From contig NZ_AP019551.1 in the NCBI RefSeq assembly GCF_009936215.1, positions 1,202,708 to 1,266,707 of the forward strand: DNA of 64,000 nucleotides, given 5' to 3'. Below are positions 30,986-40,176 of the stretch, piece after piece; the stretch's first letter is position 1; every line of letters starts with the position of its first letter. Made by a program: the position numbers and the translations under genes. Below the pieces are notes generated by a model. That model searched no databases. It was not told where the DNA came from and saw only the letters and a program-made list of their open reading frames with translations. Source of the DNA: Athalassotoga saccharophila. GTDB lineage: Bacteria > Thermotogota > Thermotogae > Mesoaciditogales > Mesoaciditogaceae.

Positions 30986-32095
30986 TCAGACAACCTGCCA
31001 TTTTTCAAAAACAAGGGGTTCTTCATATCCAACGTAGGATTTTTCACTTCTTATCGTGACATTTTTGTCTAAGATGCAGTTGACTACCCTTGATCCCTCT
31101 TCTATCACAGATCCCTCCATGATAACGGAATCCTCAACATATGCGCCGGCTTTTACGTTGACATTTCTGAAAAGCACGCTGTTTGTAACCCTTCCGGATA
31201 TTATGCATCCATCCGCGATTATCGAATTTGTAACAGATCCAGTCGATGTGATCTTGGGAGGGGCGAGATCCTTGAGTTTTGTGTATATCTTTCTTTGGGG
31301 CGAAAAGAGTTCATTCAAAATATCTGGATTGAGCATATCCATGTTGACCTTTTTGTACTCTGTAAGGGATTTTTTTATATTTCTCCAGTATCCAGAGAAT
31401 TCGTAAGACATGATGTTAAGACCATTGATGTTCGGAATGATTATATCCTTGACGAGATCGTATTTTCCATTTGGTACGGTTGAATATAGAAGGTCCATCA
31501 TCAATTTTTTATTCATGAAATAAACGCCGAGATTTATCATGTCTCCCGGATTTTCTTTGTCTTTTTCGACGAAATAGGTTATTCTGTTATTTTCATTGAT
31601 CTTAACCGTTCCGTACATCGCGGGATCGTATCCGGCAGAGGATTTTGTCAAAATCGTTATATCGGCGGCCGTTGCTATGTGATATTTAAAAAGCGGGGTG
31701 AAGTCTATGTTGTATATGTGATCGCCTGAGCCTATCAGCACGTAATCCTCTTCTCCTCTTCTTAAGACCGTTATGTTCTGGTGAATGGCGTCTGCCGTTC
31801 CTCTGTACCATAACTGGCTTGTCTCGCTGACGTAAGGCTGAAGAATGTAAAGGCCACCGTTTTTCCTGTCAAGATCCCATTCCCTTCCGGAACCTAAGTG
31901 GTCCATAAGACTTCGCGGATTGTACTGGGTAAGGACACCGACCTTTCTTATTCCTGCCCTTACCATGTTCGATAAAGTGAAATCGATGGCGCGATACTTA
32001 CCGGCAACGGGAATAGCCGCCGATGCTCTTCTGTTTGTCAATTTTCCGAGATTTTCCCCTTTTTGACCGGCAAGGATCAATCCGAGAACCTTCAA
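30986..32095 (-). CDS. glgD: GlgD-type regulatory subunit of ADP-glucose pyrophosphorylase
   Basis: About 369 residues. I choose TTG 32095, spaced from GAGGGGG, rather than GTG 32104, which touches it. It resembles GlgC throughout, but the nucleotide loop reads LILAGQKGENLGKLTNRR, without the GGxGTR catalytic core. IGSGDHIYNIDF is kept. This degeneration is the known hallmark of GlgD subunits, which modulate GlgC activity rather than catalyse. The C-terminal beta-helix is present. Confidence 0.92.
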   Translation of the reverse strand: MKVLGLILAGQKGENLGKLTNRRASAAIPVAGKYRAIDFTLSNMVRAGIRKVGVLTQYNPRSLMDHLGSGREWDLDRKNGGLYILQPYVSETSQLWYRGTADAIHQNITVLRRGEEDYVLIGSGDHIYNIDFTPLFKYHIATAADITILTKSSAGYDPAMYGTVKINENNRITYFVEKDKENPGDMINLGVYFMNKKLMMDLLYSTVPNGKYDLVKDIIIPNINGLNIMSYEFSGYWRNIKKSLTEYKKVNMDMLNPDILNELFSPQRKIYTKLKDLAPPKITSTGSVTNSIIADGCIISGRVTNSVLFRNVNVKAGAYVEDSVIMEGSVIEEGSRVVNCILDKNVTIRSEKSYVGYEEPLVFEKWQVV

Positions 32096-32110
32096 AAGAT
32101 GCACCCCCTC

Positions 32111-33364
32111 TCAAAGAATGTCTGGATAAAGCGGGAACTTCTTACAAAGTGCCTGAACACGTTCTTTCGCCACGCGCTTATTCTGATCTGACTGATCGTG
32201 AATCACAGAGGCGATTATGTCCGCTATTTCCTCCATTTCATTCTCTTTCATCCCGCGAGTTGTGACGGCTGGCGTTCCTATTCTTATTCCGCTTGTTATC
32301 GTTGGTGGCCTTTGCTCTCTTGGAATTGTGTTTTTGTTGACAGTTATTCCGATCTCACCGAGCAAGTTTTCCACTTCTTTACCGGTGAGTCCTGTATCGA
32401 CGAGATCTACGAGCATAAGGTGCGTATCGGTACCGCCAGAGACGATCCTTATCTTTCTTTCGGAAAGGGCTTTCGCGAGATAAGCCGCATTTTTGACTAT
32501 CTGCCTTTGATAATCTTTGAATTGATCTGTCATCGCTTCTTTAAAGCAAACGGCCTTGGCCGCTATTATGTGCATTAATGGCCCTCCTTGAGTACCGGGG
32601 AAGATCGTTTTGTCTATTTGCTTGCCAAAATCCTTTTTTGAAAGTATTAATCCACCGCGTGGCCCTCTTAAAGTCTTGTGTGTTGTCGATGTAACGACGT
32701 GGGCATATTCAACTGGATTGGGATGGATCTTCGCCGCAACGAGACCGGCAAAATGCGCCATATCTACGACAAGGTATGCGCCGACCTCGTCTGCTATCTC
32801 TTTGAAACGTTTGAAATCTATAATTCTTGGGTATGCGCTGCCACCAGTTATTATGATCTTTGGTTTATTCTCGATCGCGAGGGCTCTGACCTGATCGTAG
32901 TCTATCGTCTCTGTATCTGGATTTAGACCGTAAGGAATAACCTTGTAAAGTTTTCCAGAAAAATTCACGGGAGATCCGTGTGTAAGATGGCCACCCTGAG
33001 TCAGGGAAAGTCCCATTATAACGCTTCCCGGATCCGCAAGAGACATGTAAGCGGCCATGTTCGCTTGAGATCCGGAATGGGGCTGGACATTCGCGTATTC
33101 GGCACCAAACAATTCACATGCCCTATCTCTCGCTAAATTTTCGGCGATATCGACGATTTCGCATCCGCCGTAATATCTTTTTCCGGGATATCCTTCGGCG
33201 TATTTATTGGTAAGCACACTTCCCATAGCCTGCAAAACGGCCTTTGAGACGAAATTTTCAGAGGCTATAAGTTCAAGCCCATTTCTTTGTCTCTCGAGTT
33301 CTTTGTGAATGACATCGTAAATTTCAGGATCGACGCTTTTTACCTCTTCCCACATGTCTTTCAT
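32111..33364 (-). CDS. glyA: serine hydroxymethyltransferase
   Basis: 417 residues, PLP enzyme converting serine and tetrahydrofolate to glycine and methylene-THF. The PLP lysine lies in [16 protein letters not shown] (about 222-237). [18 protein letters not shown] (54-71) and [13 protein letters not shown] complete the family pattern. GGAGG lies upstream of ATG 33364. Confidence 0.97.
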   Translation of the reverse strand: MKDMWEEVKSVDPEIYDVIHKELERQRNGLELIASENFVSKAVLQAMGSVLTNKYAEGYPGKRYYGGCEIVDIAENLARDRACELFGAEYANVQPHSGSQANMAAYMSLADPGSVIMGLSLTQGGHLTHGSPVNFSGKLYKVIPYGLNPDTETIDYDQVRALAIENKPKIIITGGSAYPRIIDFKRFKEIADEVGAYLVVDMAHFAGLVAAKIHPNPVEYAHVVTSTTHKTLRGPRGGLILSKKDFGKQIDKTIFPGTQGGPLMHIIAAKAVCFKEAMTDQFKDYQRQIVKNAAYLAKALSERKIRIVSGGTDTHLMLVDLVDTGLTGKEVENLLGEIGITVNKNTIPREQRPPTITSGIRIGTPAVTTRGMKENEMEEIADIIASVIHDQSDQNKRVAKERVQALCKKFPLYPDIL

Positions 33365-33377
33365 TTTTAATGCCTCC

Positions 33378-35090
33378 TCACTTTAACTGGTACTCTTCCA
33401 TTTTGTAAAAAAGGGTTCTTAAACTTATTCCCAGACTCTTTGCCGTCTCTTTTCTATTTCCTTTATTCGCCTTTAGGGCTTCTTCTATCAAACTTTTTTC
33501 GTAGGCGGCAAGAGATTTCTTCAATCCTTCATGTTTTAGAGTCCCTTTGTAGGTTCCGGAATATGGAGGAAGAGAGGAAAGTTTTATTTCTCTTTCGCTT
33601 ATATCCATATTTATCATGGCTCGTGCTATGAAATTCTCAAGTTCTCTCACATTTCCCGGCCACGGAAGGCTTTTTATTACCTTTAGCGCGTCACTTGAGA
33701 TGCCGTTGATGGCCCTTCCATATTCCTGATTCAACTTTCTTATTATGTATTTGACAAGAGGTTCTATGTCTTCGACCCTTTCTCTTAAAGGGGGAATGTA
33801 TATCGGCACGACATTTATCCTGTAATAAAGATCGGGTATGAATTTCCCCGCCTTTACCATCTCTTCGAGATCTATGTTTGTGGCAGATATAATCCTTACG
33901 TCGAGACGCTTTGTTTTTGAACTGCCAAGTTTTGTTATTTCCATTTCCTGTAAGAACCTCAAAAATTTGGATTGAACGGTTAACTCCATCTTTCCTATTT
34001 CGTCCAAAAACAAAGTCCCTCCATCTGCCTCTTCAAGGAGTCCTATTCTTCCACCCTTTCTTGCCCCTGTAAAGGCTCCTTCTTCGTATCCAAAAAGTTC
34101 CGATTCGAGAATGCCTTCCGGAAGGGCGGCGCAGTTGACGCTTACAAATGGATTATTCCTTCTATCGCTTGCGTTGTGAATGGCGTGGGCAAAAAGTTCC
34201 TTTCCCGTTCCAGATTCTCCCCTCAAAAGTACGGTCGCCCTTGTCGGTGCGACCTTTTTTGCCTGCGTTATCGCTATCTGCATGGCCCGTCCATTGCCTA
34301 TTATATCATCGAAGGTATATTTCGCTTTTAGCCTTCTTAACATTCTATTCGCTTCTTCGAGTTCACGGCTCAACGAAAGTATCTTTGAGACATCGTGAAT
34401 TACTCCGACGCTTCCGACAAACTTGTCATCGACAAAGAGTGGCGTTACATCGACGATGACGTCCTTTTTCATCGGGCCAACCTTGAGTCTGTGGCCCAGG
34501 ATGGGCTTTTTTTCTTTTGCCACCATCATGTGAACACTCTCGCCTTCGGCTATGTCTATCGTTGCCGGCTTCCCTATGACTTCCTCTTCGTTAAAGCCCG
34601 TTAATTTGGTGTATTCACGATTTACCATGACAACACGGCCATCTTTGTCGGCAACGCTTATCGCGTCATCGGTCGATTCTATTATCTTCTCGAGCATCAG
34701 ACGGATGCGCCTTAGGTCCGTAACCTCTTCGGCCATTCTTTGAATTTCCGTGACATCTCTAAAGACGGCGATGGCACCCTTTAGATTTCCCTGATCGTCT
34801 AAAAGTGGAATTCGAGACGTTATTATCTTCGTTTTTCCTATGCTCTGGATTTGATCTATCTCTGGTTTTTTGCTTTCGACGACATTTTGAAGCCTTGTGT
34901 TCGGCACGACATCGACTACCTTCTTTCCGACGTAATCGATGGTATCTATTTGAAGGATCTGGCGGGCCGCTTTGTTTATGAAAATAACCTCGGCCTTTGA
35001 ATTAACCATTATAACTCCCTCGATCATAGAATCAAGGGCATGTTCGTAATATTCGTACTTTGAATCAATTAAGATATTCTCCAAATCCAT
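33378..35090 (-). CDS. sigma-54-dependent transcriptional activator with PAS sensors
   Basis: 570 residues from ATG 35090 (GGGGAG seven bases upstream), overlapping the nadK end by 26 bases. Two PAS domains (about 10-110 and 130-235) read an unknown signal. The AAA+ core has [16 protein letters not shown] (Walker A), the sigma-54 contact loop [10 protein letters not shown] and [11 protein letters not shown] (Walker B). The C-terminus is a Fis-type HTH ([20 protein letters not shown]). There is no receiver domain, so sensing is direct. It should drive RpoN promoters; targets are not visible. Confidence 0.94.
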   Translation of the reverse strand: MDLENILIDSKYEYYEHALDSMIEGVIMVNSKAEVIFINKAARQILQIDTIDYVGKKVVDVVPNTRLQNVVESKKPEIDQIQSIGKTKIITSRIPLLDDQGNLKGAIAVFRDVTEIQRMAEEVTDLRRIRLMLEKIIESTDDAISVADKDGRVVMVNREYTKLTGFNEEEVIGKPATIDIAEGESVHMMVAKEKKPILGHRLKVGPMKKDVIVDVTPLFVDDKFVGSVGVIHDVSKILSLSRELEEANRMLRRLKAKYTFDDIIGNGRAMQIAITQAKKVAPTRATVLLRGESGTGKELFAHAIHNASDRRNNPFVSVNCAALPEGILESELFGYEEGAFTGARKGGRIGLLEEADGGTLFLDEIGKMELTVQSKFLRFLQEMEITKLGSSKTKRLDVRIISATNIDLEEMVKAGKFIPDLYYRINVVPIYIPPLRERVEDIEPLVKYIIRKLNQEYGRAINGISSDALKVIKSLPWPGNVRELENFIARAMINMDISEREIKLSSLPPYSGTYKGTLKHEGLKKSLAAYEKSLIEEALKANKGNRKETAKSLGISLRTLFYKMEEYQLK

Positions 35091-35886
35091 CACGTGCTCC
35101 CCATGCAAGTTTTTGATTCACTATTTTAAAGAAATCTTTCGAGTAATCGCAGATGAAATTGACATGCTTTTCCGTTCCCGTTATTTCAAAGATCTCTGAA
35201 TTCTTGTACTGATCTATTATATCCCCATCCGAGAGTGCAAAGTAACTTTCCTCATTTCTCGGATCGATCTTTATTTCTATTTTTCGATCAGTCGATACTA
35301 TAACGGGTGCTTTTAAAAGCGTGTGGGCCATCATTGGCACTATCGAGAGGACTGGCGCTCTGGGATCGATGATAGGACCACCTGCCGAAAGGTTGTAAGC
35401 GGTCGATCCCGTCGATGTCGAGATAAGAATTCCATCACAAATTACAGATCCCATTAGCGCTCCGTCTACAATTATTGTGGCATTTATCAAATGTGAATGA
35501 ACATCACGCTGGATCAAAAAATCGTTGAGGAATAAGTGCTTTCCGAATCTACCCGAAACCATTGAAAGGTTTCTTTTCATAATGTAAAATTTGCCATCGA
35601 AGATATCTTTCAAAAAGGTATCCATGTCTTTGAAATCGTAAGGACTTAAAAAGCCTAAATGTCCGAAATTTATTCCCGCAATAAAAGGGTTTTTGTCCAC
35701 AACGCTTTTTGAATATCTTAGAACAGTTCCATCGCCACCGAGGATAAAGACCAAAGAATTTGAAGTGATCGACTCTTTTTCAAATATTGGAAATTTTTTC
35801 TCTATCCTTTCTTTCAGCACCTTTGCAGCCCTTACGGCCTCGGCATTTTTTTCATTCGCAAGGATGGCTATTCCGTCGAAATTCAT
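35065..35886 (-). CDS. nadK: NAD kinase
   Basis: 273 residues. It phosphorylates NAD to NADP. FILGGDGTVLRYSKSV (47-62) contains the GGDGT motif, and STGSTAYNLSAGGPIIDP (about 155-172) is the second diagnostic block. It overlaps yggT by ATGA. Confidence 0.95.
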   Translation of the reverse strand: MNFDGIAILANEKNAEAVRAAKVLKERIEKKFPIFEKESITSNSLVFILGGDGTVLRYSKSVVDKNPFIAGINFGHLGFLSPYDFKDMDTFLKDIFDGKFYIMKRNLSMVSGRFGKHLFLNDFLIQRDVHSHLINATIIVDGALMGSVICDGILISTSTGSTAYNLSAGGPIIDPRAPVLSIVPMMAHTLLKAPVIVSTDRKIEIKIDPRNEESYFALSDGDIIDQYKNSEIFEITGTEKHVNFICDYSKDFFKIVNQKLAWGARDGFGEYLN

Positions 35887-36179
35887 CTTCTTAACACCAC
35901 ACTGAGGTCGAAGAGAGAGTTAACGACGAACAACTGTATGAAAACAAGAATGAGAAAGACAACGAATGGTGTGAAATCTATGTAACCAAAGGGATGTATC
36001 CATCTTCTAAATGGTCTTAAGATCGGATCGGATATTTCATCAAAGATTCTTCTCAAAGGAAAGCCGTAAGGAAGGATAAAACTCAAGATTCCATCTATTA
36101 TAAGGACAACCATGAAAAAGATCACAACTATGTTAAGGATAACCGCTATAGCGTAGATTAAATTCGCAACGGCAAACAT
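35883..36179 (-). CDS. YggT-family membrane protein
   Basis: 98 residues with two membrane helices (5-30, 70-92). The sequence between contains SDPILRPFRRWIHPFGYIDF, the YggT core. The family is often linked to septation or osmotic function, but its biochemistry is unknown. Confidence 0.9.
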   Translation of the reverse strand: MFAVANLIYAIAVILNIVVIFFMVVLIIDGILSFILPYGFPLRRIFDEISDPILRPFRRWIHPFGYIDFTPFVVFLILVFIQLFVVNSLFDLSVVLRR

Positions 36180-36192
36180 TGTTCACATCCTT

Positions 36193-37182
36193 TCAAATCA
36201 AAGATTCACCCAAAACCGAATATCCCTTTTGGGTCAAAACCCTTCCCCTTGAAGTTCTCGCTATGAACCCTCCCTGAAGCAAAAAAGGCTCATACACCTC
36301 GTTAATGGTCTCTGCCTCTATGCCCACGCTTGCTGCCAAAGCGTTAAGACCGACGGGACCCCCCTTGTAATCGTGCGCTATCTTCGAAAGTATTTTTATG
36401 TCCATCTCATCAAGGCCATTTTTGTCTATTTGCATCGACACAAAAGCCTCTTCGATGATTTCTTTATCGAGCACGTCCTTTCCCTTCACAGTTGCAAAAT
36501 CTCTTATTCTTTTTACAAACCTATTCATGACACGAGGCGTCCCCCTTGCCCTTTTCGCGATTTCAATGGCGCTTTTATCGTCTATCTTCACGCCAAGCAA
36601 CTGGGCCGTTCTCTTTCCTATGCGAGCAAGTTCTTCTACTGTGTAAAAATCCATCTCGAAGATCATTCCAAATCTGTTTCTTAAAGGAGCCGTAAGCAGG
36701 CCGCTACGGGTTGTCGCGCCGACAAGCGTGAAGGGGCTTACCGAAAGCCTCACACTTCTTGCGCCTGGCCCCTTTCCAACTATGACGTCTATTTGAAAGT
36801 CTTCCATGGCGGAGTAGAGCACCTCTTCGACGGGATGAGGCAACCTGTGTATCTCGTCTATGAAGAGCACATCCTTTGAATTCAAAGAGGTAAGTATGGC
36901 CGCAAGATCTCCCTGTCTTTCTATAACCGGTCCGCTCGTCATGCGCAAATTTCCGCCAACTTCATTTGCTATTATCATGGCAAGCGTTGTTTTTCCAAGT
37001 CCTGCCGGACCGGCAAGAAGAATGTGATCAAGCACCTCTCCCCTCATTGAAGAAGCCTTTATGGCCACCTCAAGCCTTGACTTTATCTTCTCTTGGCCTA
37101 TGTAATCGTCCAATTTGGAAGGTCTCAAAGAGACAAGAGAATCGTCCTCTTTTTGTGGCTCTGAAGAAAGTAATCTCGCCAT
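36193..37182 (-). CDS. ruvB: Holliday junction branch-migration ATPase RuvB
   Basis: 329 residues. LAGPAGLGKTTLAMI (about 56-70, Walker A), DVLFIDEIHRLPHPVEEVLY (Walker B), LVGATTRSGLLTAPLRNRFG (sensor I and Arg finger) and the winged-helix C-terminus PFLLQGGFIARTSRGRVLT match RuvB end to end. ruvA and ruvC are not adjacent. Confidence 0.97.
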   Translation of the reverse strand: MARLLSSEPQKEDDSLVSLRPSKLDDYIGQEKIKSRLEVAIKASSMRGEVLDHILLAGPAGLGKTTLAMIIANEVGGNLRMTSGPVIERQGDLAAILTSLNSKDVLFIDEIHRLPHPVEEVLYSAMEDFQIDVIVGKGPGARSVRLSVSPFTLVGATTRSGLLTAPLRNRFGMIFEMDFYTVEELARIGKRTAQLLGVKIDDKSAIEIAKRARGTPRVMNRFVKRIRDFATVKGKDVLDKEIIEEAFVSMQIDKNGLDEMDIKILSKIAHDYKGGPVGLNALAASVGIEAETINEVYEPFLLQGGFIARTSRGRVLTQKGYSVLGESLI

Positions 37183-37189
37183 TTCAACC

Positions 37190-38497
37190 TCACGGGTGAA
37201 TTCTGTATATAGTTCTCGCGAATGGTATCGCTTCTCTTATATGTTCGAGTTTGCAAATCCACGCAACGAGTCTCTCGATGCCCATCCCAAACCCGCTGTG
37301 CGGAACACTGCCGTATTTTCTAAGATCTATGTACCAGTCGTAAGATTCGGCCGGCAAATTGAACTCTTTTATTCTTTCTATGAGCAGGTCGGGATCATTT
37401 ATACGTTCCGAAGCCCCTATTATCTCTCCGTATCCTTCCGGTGCAAGCATATCATCGCAAAGCACAACCTCAGGCCTTTGAGGATCTGGTTGCATGTAAA
37501 ATGCCTTTATATTTCTTGGATAATTGTATACCATAACAGGCCTGTCGAATTCCTCGCTTATGGCCGTCTCCTCGTCTCCTCCTATATCGTCTCCCCATTT
37601 TATGTCAAATCCTTTTTTCTGGAGCAATCTCACTCCTTCGTCGTAAGAGATCCTTGGGAATGGAGTCTGAACCTTTTCGAGAGGTTTTGTGTCCCTTTCG
37701 AGGGCTTTTAGATGATCTCCGGCCCTTTCGAGAACGCGTCCGACTACGTAAGAGACAAGTTCCTCTTGAAGATGCATGTTGTCGTTGGAGGTGTAATAGG
37801 CGACCTCGGCCTCATTCATCCAAAACTCAGTTAAATGCCTTCTTGTCTTTGACTTTTCTGCCCTAAATGTTGGTCCGAGATTGTAGACCTTCCCGAAGGC
37901 CATCGCGGCCGCCTCGAGATATAACTGGCCTGTCTGGGTCAAATATGCCTTTCCAAGATCGAAATATTCGATGTTAAACAATTCTCCGGCCGACTCTCCG
38001 ATCGCACCGGTTAATATAGGAGTATCTATAAGAATAAAGCCATTGTTTCTGTAAAATTCTCTTACGGCCCATATAACTTCATTTCTAACGTGAAGAATAT
38101 GAAACTGTCTTTGAGATCTAAGCCATAGATGACGGTTGTTCATAAGAAAATCTATTCCGTGTTCTTTCTTTGAGATTGGATAATCCTCAAGGGGTATCTG
38201 GTATATCTCTATGCCATCCACGTCTATCTCGTAACCGTAAGGAGACCTTTCGTCCTTTCTTACCTTTCCCTTGACGCTGAGGCTTGATTCTATTCTCAGT
38301 TCATCTGCGAGTTCGAAAGTTTCATTCGAGACACTTTTTTCAACTATCCCCTGAACAAATCCGGTACCATCTCTTATCTGCAAGAAGTGAATTTTGCCGC
38401 TCGATCTTTTGTTAAAAAGCCATCCTTTAATCTCAACATGTTCTCCAATATGATCCTTTAGATCTTTAATGTATATCCACTGATCTGACAAGACCAT
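37190..38497 (-). CDS. asnS: asparaginyl-tRNA synthetase
   Basis: About 435 residues from ATG 38497 behind AAAGGAGAGGTG. The N-terminal OB fold binds the anticodon (IKGWLFNKRSSGKIHFLQIR, 24-43). Class II motifs are FYRNNGFILIDTPILTG, GPTFRAEKSKTRRHLTEFWM (motif 2) and HSGFGMGIERLVAWI (motif 3). Loop features, such as no Asp-specific RxQ motif and the YNYPRNIKAFYM segment, agree with AsnRS rather than AspRS. Confidence 0.94.
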   Translation of the reverse strand: MVLSDQWIYIKDLKDHIGEHVEIKGWLFNKRSSGKIHFLQIRDGTGFVQGIVEKSVSNETFELADELRIESSLSVKGKVRKDERSPYGYEIDVDGIEIYQIPLEDYPISKKEHGIDFLMNNRHLWLRSQRQFHILHVRNEVIWAVREFYRNNGFILIDTPILTGAIGESAGELFNIEYFDLGKAYLTQTGQLYLEAAAMAFGKVYNLGPTFRAEKSKTRRHLTEFWMNEAEVAYYTSNDNMHLQEELVSYVVGRVLERAGDHLKALERDTKPLEKVQTPFPRISYDEGVRLLQKKGFDIKWGDDIGGDEETAISEEFDRPVMVYNYPRNIKAFYMQPDPQRPEVVLCDDMLAPEGYGEIIGASERINDPDLLIERIKEFNLPAESYDWYIDLRKYGSVPHSGFGMGIERLVAWICKLEHIREAIPFARTIYRIHP

Positions 38498-38565
38498 CAC
38501 CTCTCCTTTACATCTATTTTATCACATCGGATCATTTATCCCGATCAGTGTGTGCGAATTTGTTG

Positions 38566-38571
38566 TATAAT
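38566..38571 (+). promoter_or_regulatory. -10 box for the cobalamin-riboswitch transcript
   Basis: TATAAT sits nine bases before the riboswitch, preceded directly by TG. No good -35 hexamer is seen at 16-18 bases. The position fits a start site near 38578. Confidence 0.55.
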
Positions 38572-38579
38572 CGATTCAT

Positions 38580-38717
38580 AACAGGTACATTGTTTAAAAG
38601 GGAAGTTCGGTGAAAGACCGACGCGGGCCCGCCGCTGTAACCGGAGATAGGATCTGCATATGCCACTGGAAACGGGAAGGCGCAGATTTGAGCCGGAAGC
38701 CAGAAGACCTGCCTGTT
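38580..38717 (+). ncRNA. cobalamin (adenosylcobalamin-type) riboswitch
   Basis: The outer stem AACAGG pairs with CCTGTT. Internal conserved blocks are GGGAAGTTCGGTGAAAGACC (with the following AGGCGC-like CGACGCGGGCCC), GCCGCTGTAACCGG, the core GCCACTGG...CGGGAAGGC, and the B12-box region AGCCGGAAGCCAGAAGACC. The order and spacing match class I B12 riboswitches. An intrinsic terminator follows, so binding of a cobalamin should stop transcription of the downstream operon. Confidence 0.95.
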
Positions 38718-38768
38718 GGAAAAACTCGTGGAGTTAGTGTAATTTATGGCATGATGAAAAGGGAGATC

Positions 38769-38798
38769 GGCCGACATTTTGTCGGCCTTCAATTTTTT
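38769..38798 (+). terminator. intrinsic terminator of the cobalamin riboswitch
   Basis: GGCCGACA, loop TTT, TGTCGGCC is a perfect 8-bp stem followed by TTCAATTTTTT. It lies between the aptamer and the ribosome site of the first gene, which is the expression platform of a transcriptional OFF switch. Confidence 0.9.
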
Positions 38799-38811
38799 AA
38801 GGAGGTCCATT

Positions 38812-39444
38812 ATGGAATATGCTGCCTTATTTTCAGGAGGAAAAGATGGGGTTTATGCCGTATACCTTGCACAAAGAGAATATAACGTCAAATATTTGAT
38901 AACCCTCAAAACGACTATCGGACTTTCACCGCATTACGAAAATCTTTCTGCAATTGATAAGATGGCCCGAAATATGAACAAAGAGATTCGGATTTTTGAC
39001 ATGGCAAATAAAAACTTCGCTCAATTCATAAAATCCCTCAATGTATCGGGAATAATCGGAGGGGACATTTATCTCGAAGAACATCTAAAGTGGATCGAGA
39101 AATTGGCAAAAGAGGCCGGCGTGAAAGCAATTGAGCCTTTATGGAAAAAAGATTCTCTTTCTCTTGTAAAAGAGATGATCAATGAAGGATTTGCTTACTC
39201 TGTCATTGCAGTTGATAAGTCGAAACTTTCGAAAGAATGGCTCGGTTATACCTTTGAAAATTCAAAAGATGTTGATAAATTCGTGAAAGAGAATCCATCG
39301 ATAGATCCTGCAGGAGAAGGTGGAGAATTCCACACCGTCGTTCTGAATTGTCCGATCTTTGAAAAAGGGATGAAATTAAAAGTAGATCGAACCTGTGAAA
39401 GCGAGAGATATCATTATCTCAAATTCGATTTAGAGGTGATCTGA
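38812..39444 (+). CDS. DUF71/COG2102 ATP-dependent ammonia-ligase-like protein
   Basis: 210 residues from ATG 38812 (AAGGAGGT upstream). The PP-loop ATPase motif is ALFSGGKDGVYA (5-16). IIGGDIYLEEH, EPLWKKDS (about 109) and DPAGEGGEFHTVV (about 164) are the Dph6/COG2102 core, which adenylates a carboxylate and transfers ammonia. The archaeal branch amidates diphthine. Published comparative genomics assigned a bacterial branch to B12 salvage. Control by a B12 riboswitch supports the B12 branch here, and bacteria lack diphthamide. The exact substrate, perhaps a corrinoid side-chain acid, is inference. Confidence 0.85.
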   Translation: MEYAALFSGGKDGVYAVYLAQREYNVKYLITLKTTIGLSPHYENLSAIDKMARNMNKEIRIFDMANKNFAQFIKSLNVSGIIGGDIYLEEHLKWIEKLAKEAGVKAIEPLWKKDSLSLVKEMINEGFAYSVIAVDKSKLSKEWLGYTFENSKDVDKFVKENPSIDPAGEGGEFHTVVLNCPIFEKGMKLKVDRTCESERYHYLKFDLEVI

Positions 39445-40154
39445 TGAGAATGTATCAGATTGTTAAATTCAAAGATCAAAGCGCTTACGCGACATTTTGG
39501 GGATGCGATTGGAACTGCGTTTATTGTATATGGAAAAAGGAGAAATGGAATTTGTGCCTTCCTCAAAAGGTTAAAGATGAACTCGAAGAGAGATGGAGAA
39601 AAAATGAGATAGAGTTTCTCGAGATCGATCGAATTATCAAAATATTAAAGGATAACGAGATAAAGATGCTGTTTATGGGTGGAGGAGAACCAACATTAGA
39701 TCCTCAATTAAAGCCTCTTTTGATCGCTATGAAAGATATAGGCATTAAAAGTTGGATCATAACAAACGCAGAAAATATCGACGATGAGATCTTCGAATTG
39801 GCAGATGGATTTACCATGAGTCTAAAGGCATTCGATAGAGAAACCCATATAAAATTGACAGGTCATTCCAACGAAAAGGTATTGGAAAATTTCAAGAAAT
39901 TCGCGTCGAGTCCAAAAGTCGTGGCAGAAAGTGTTTACTCAAAAGGCTTTATTGAATGCGAGGAGATAATGAAAATAGCAGAATTCCTCAAAAGCATAAA
40001 TCCTAAAATGAGATTCAGGATAGACGCCGAAGTGGGTCAAAATCTCGATGAAAAAGTTTCAGAATGCGTTGAGAAAACAAGATCAATACTTCCCAATACT
40101 TACAAAATAGGATCAGGTACGGGCGGAGAAGCACCAGATTTGCTTTATCCCTAA
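39444..40154 (+). CDS. radical SAM protein of unknown substrate
   Basis: 236 residues, overlapping the previous gene by one base (TGATG). The cluster motif is C21, C25, C28 in FWGCDWNCVYCIW. MLFMGGGEPTLDPQLKPLL (about 75-93) is the SAM-binding GGE region, and SWIITNAENID and GFTMSLKAFDRETH continue the partial TIM barrel, as in NrdG/PflA-like and Elp3-like activases. There is no SPASM or extra Cys cluster. It lies between a predicted B12-salvage ligase and nrdD/nrdG under one riboswitch. It could act in corrinoid remodelling or be a second activase. Confidence 0.8.
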   Translation: MRMYQIVKFKDQSAYATFWGCDWNCVYCIWKKEKWNLCLPQKVKDELEERWRKNEIEFLEIDRIIKILKDNEIKMLFMGGGEPTLDPQLKPLLIAMKDIGIKSWIITNAENIDDEIFELADGFTMSLKAFDRETHIKLTGHSNEKVLENFKKFASSPKVVAESVYSKGFIECEEIMKIAEFLKSINPKMRFRIDAEVGQNLDEKVSECVEKTRSILPNTYKIGSGTGGEAPDLLYP

Positions 40155-40176
40155 AATTGTAAAAGGAGGTAGAAGT

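Noticed and set aside
38812-39444. Diphthine-ammonia ligase (Dph6) proper
   Set aside because: Bacteria lack diphthamide, and the gene is behind a B12 riboswitch, which fits the B12-linked branch of the family.
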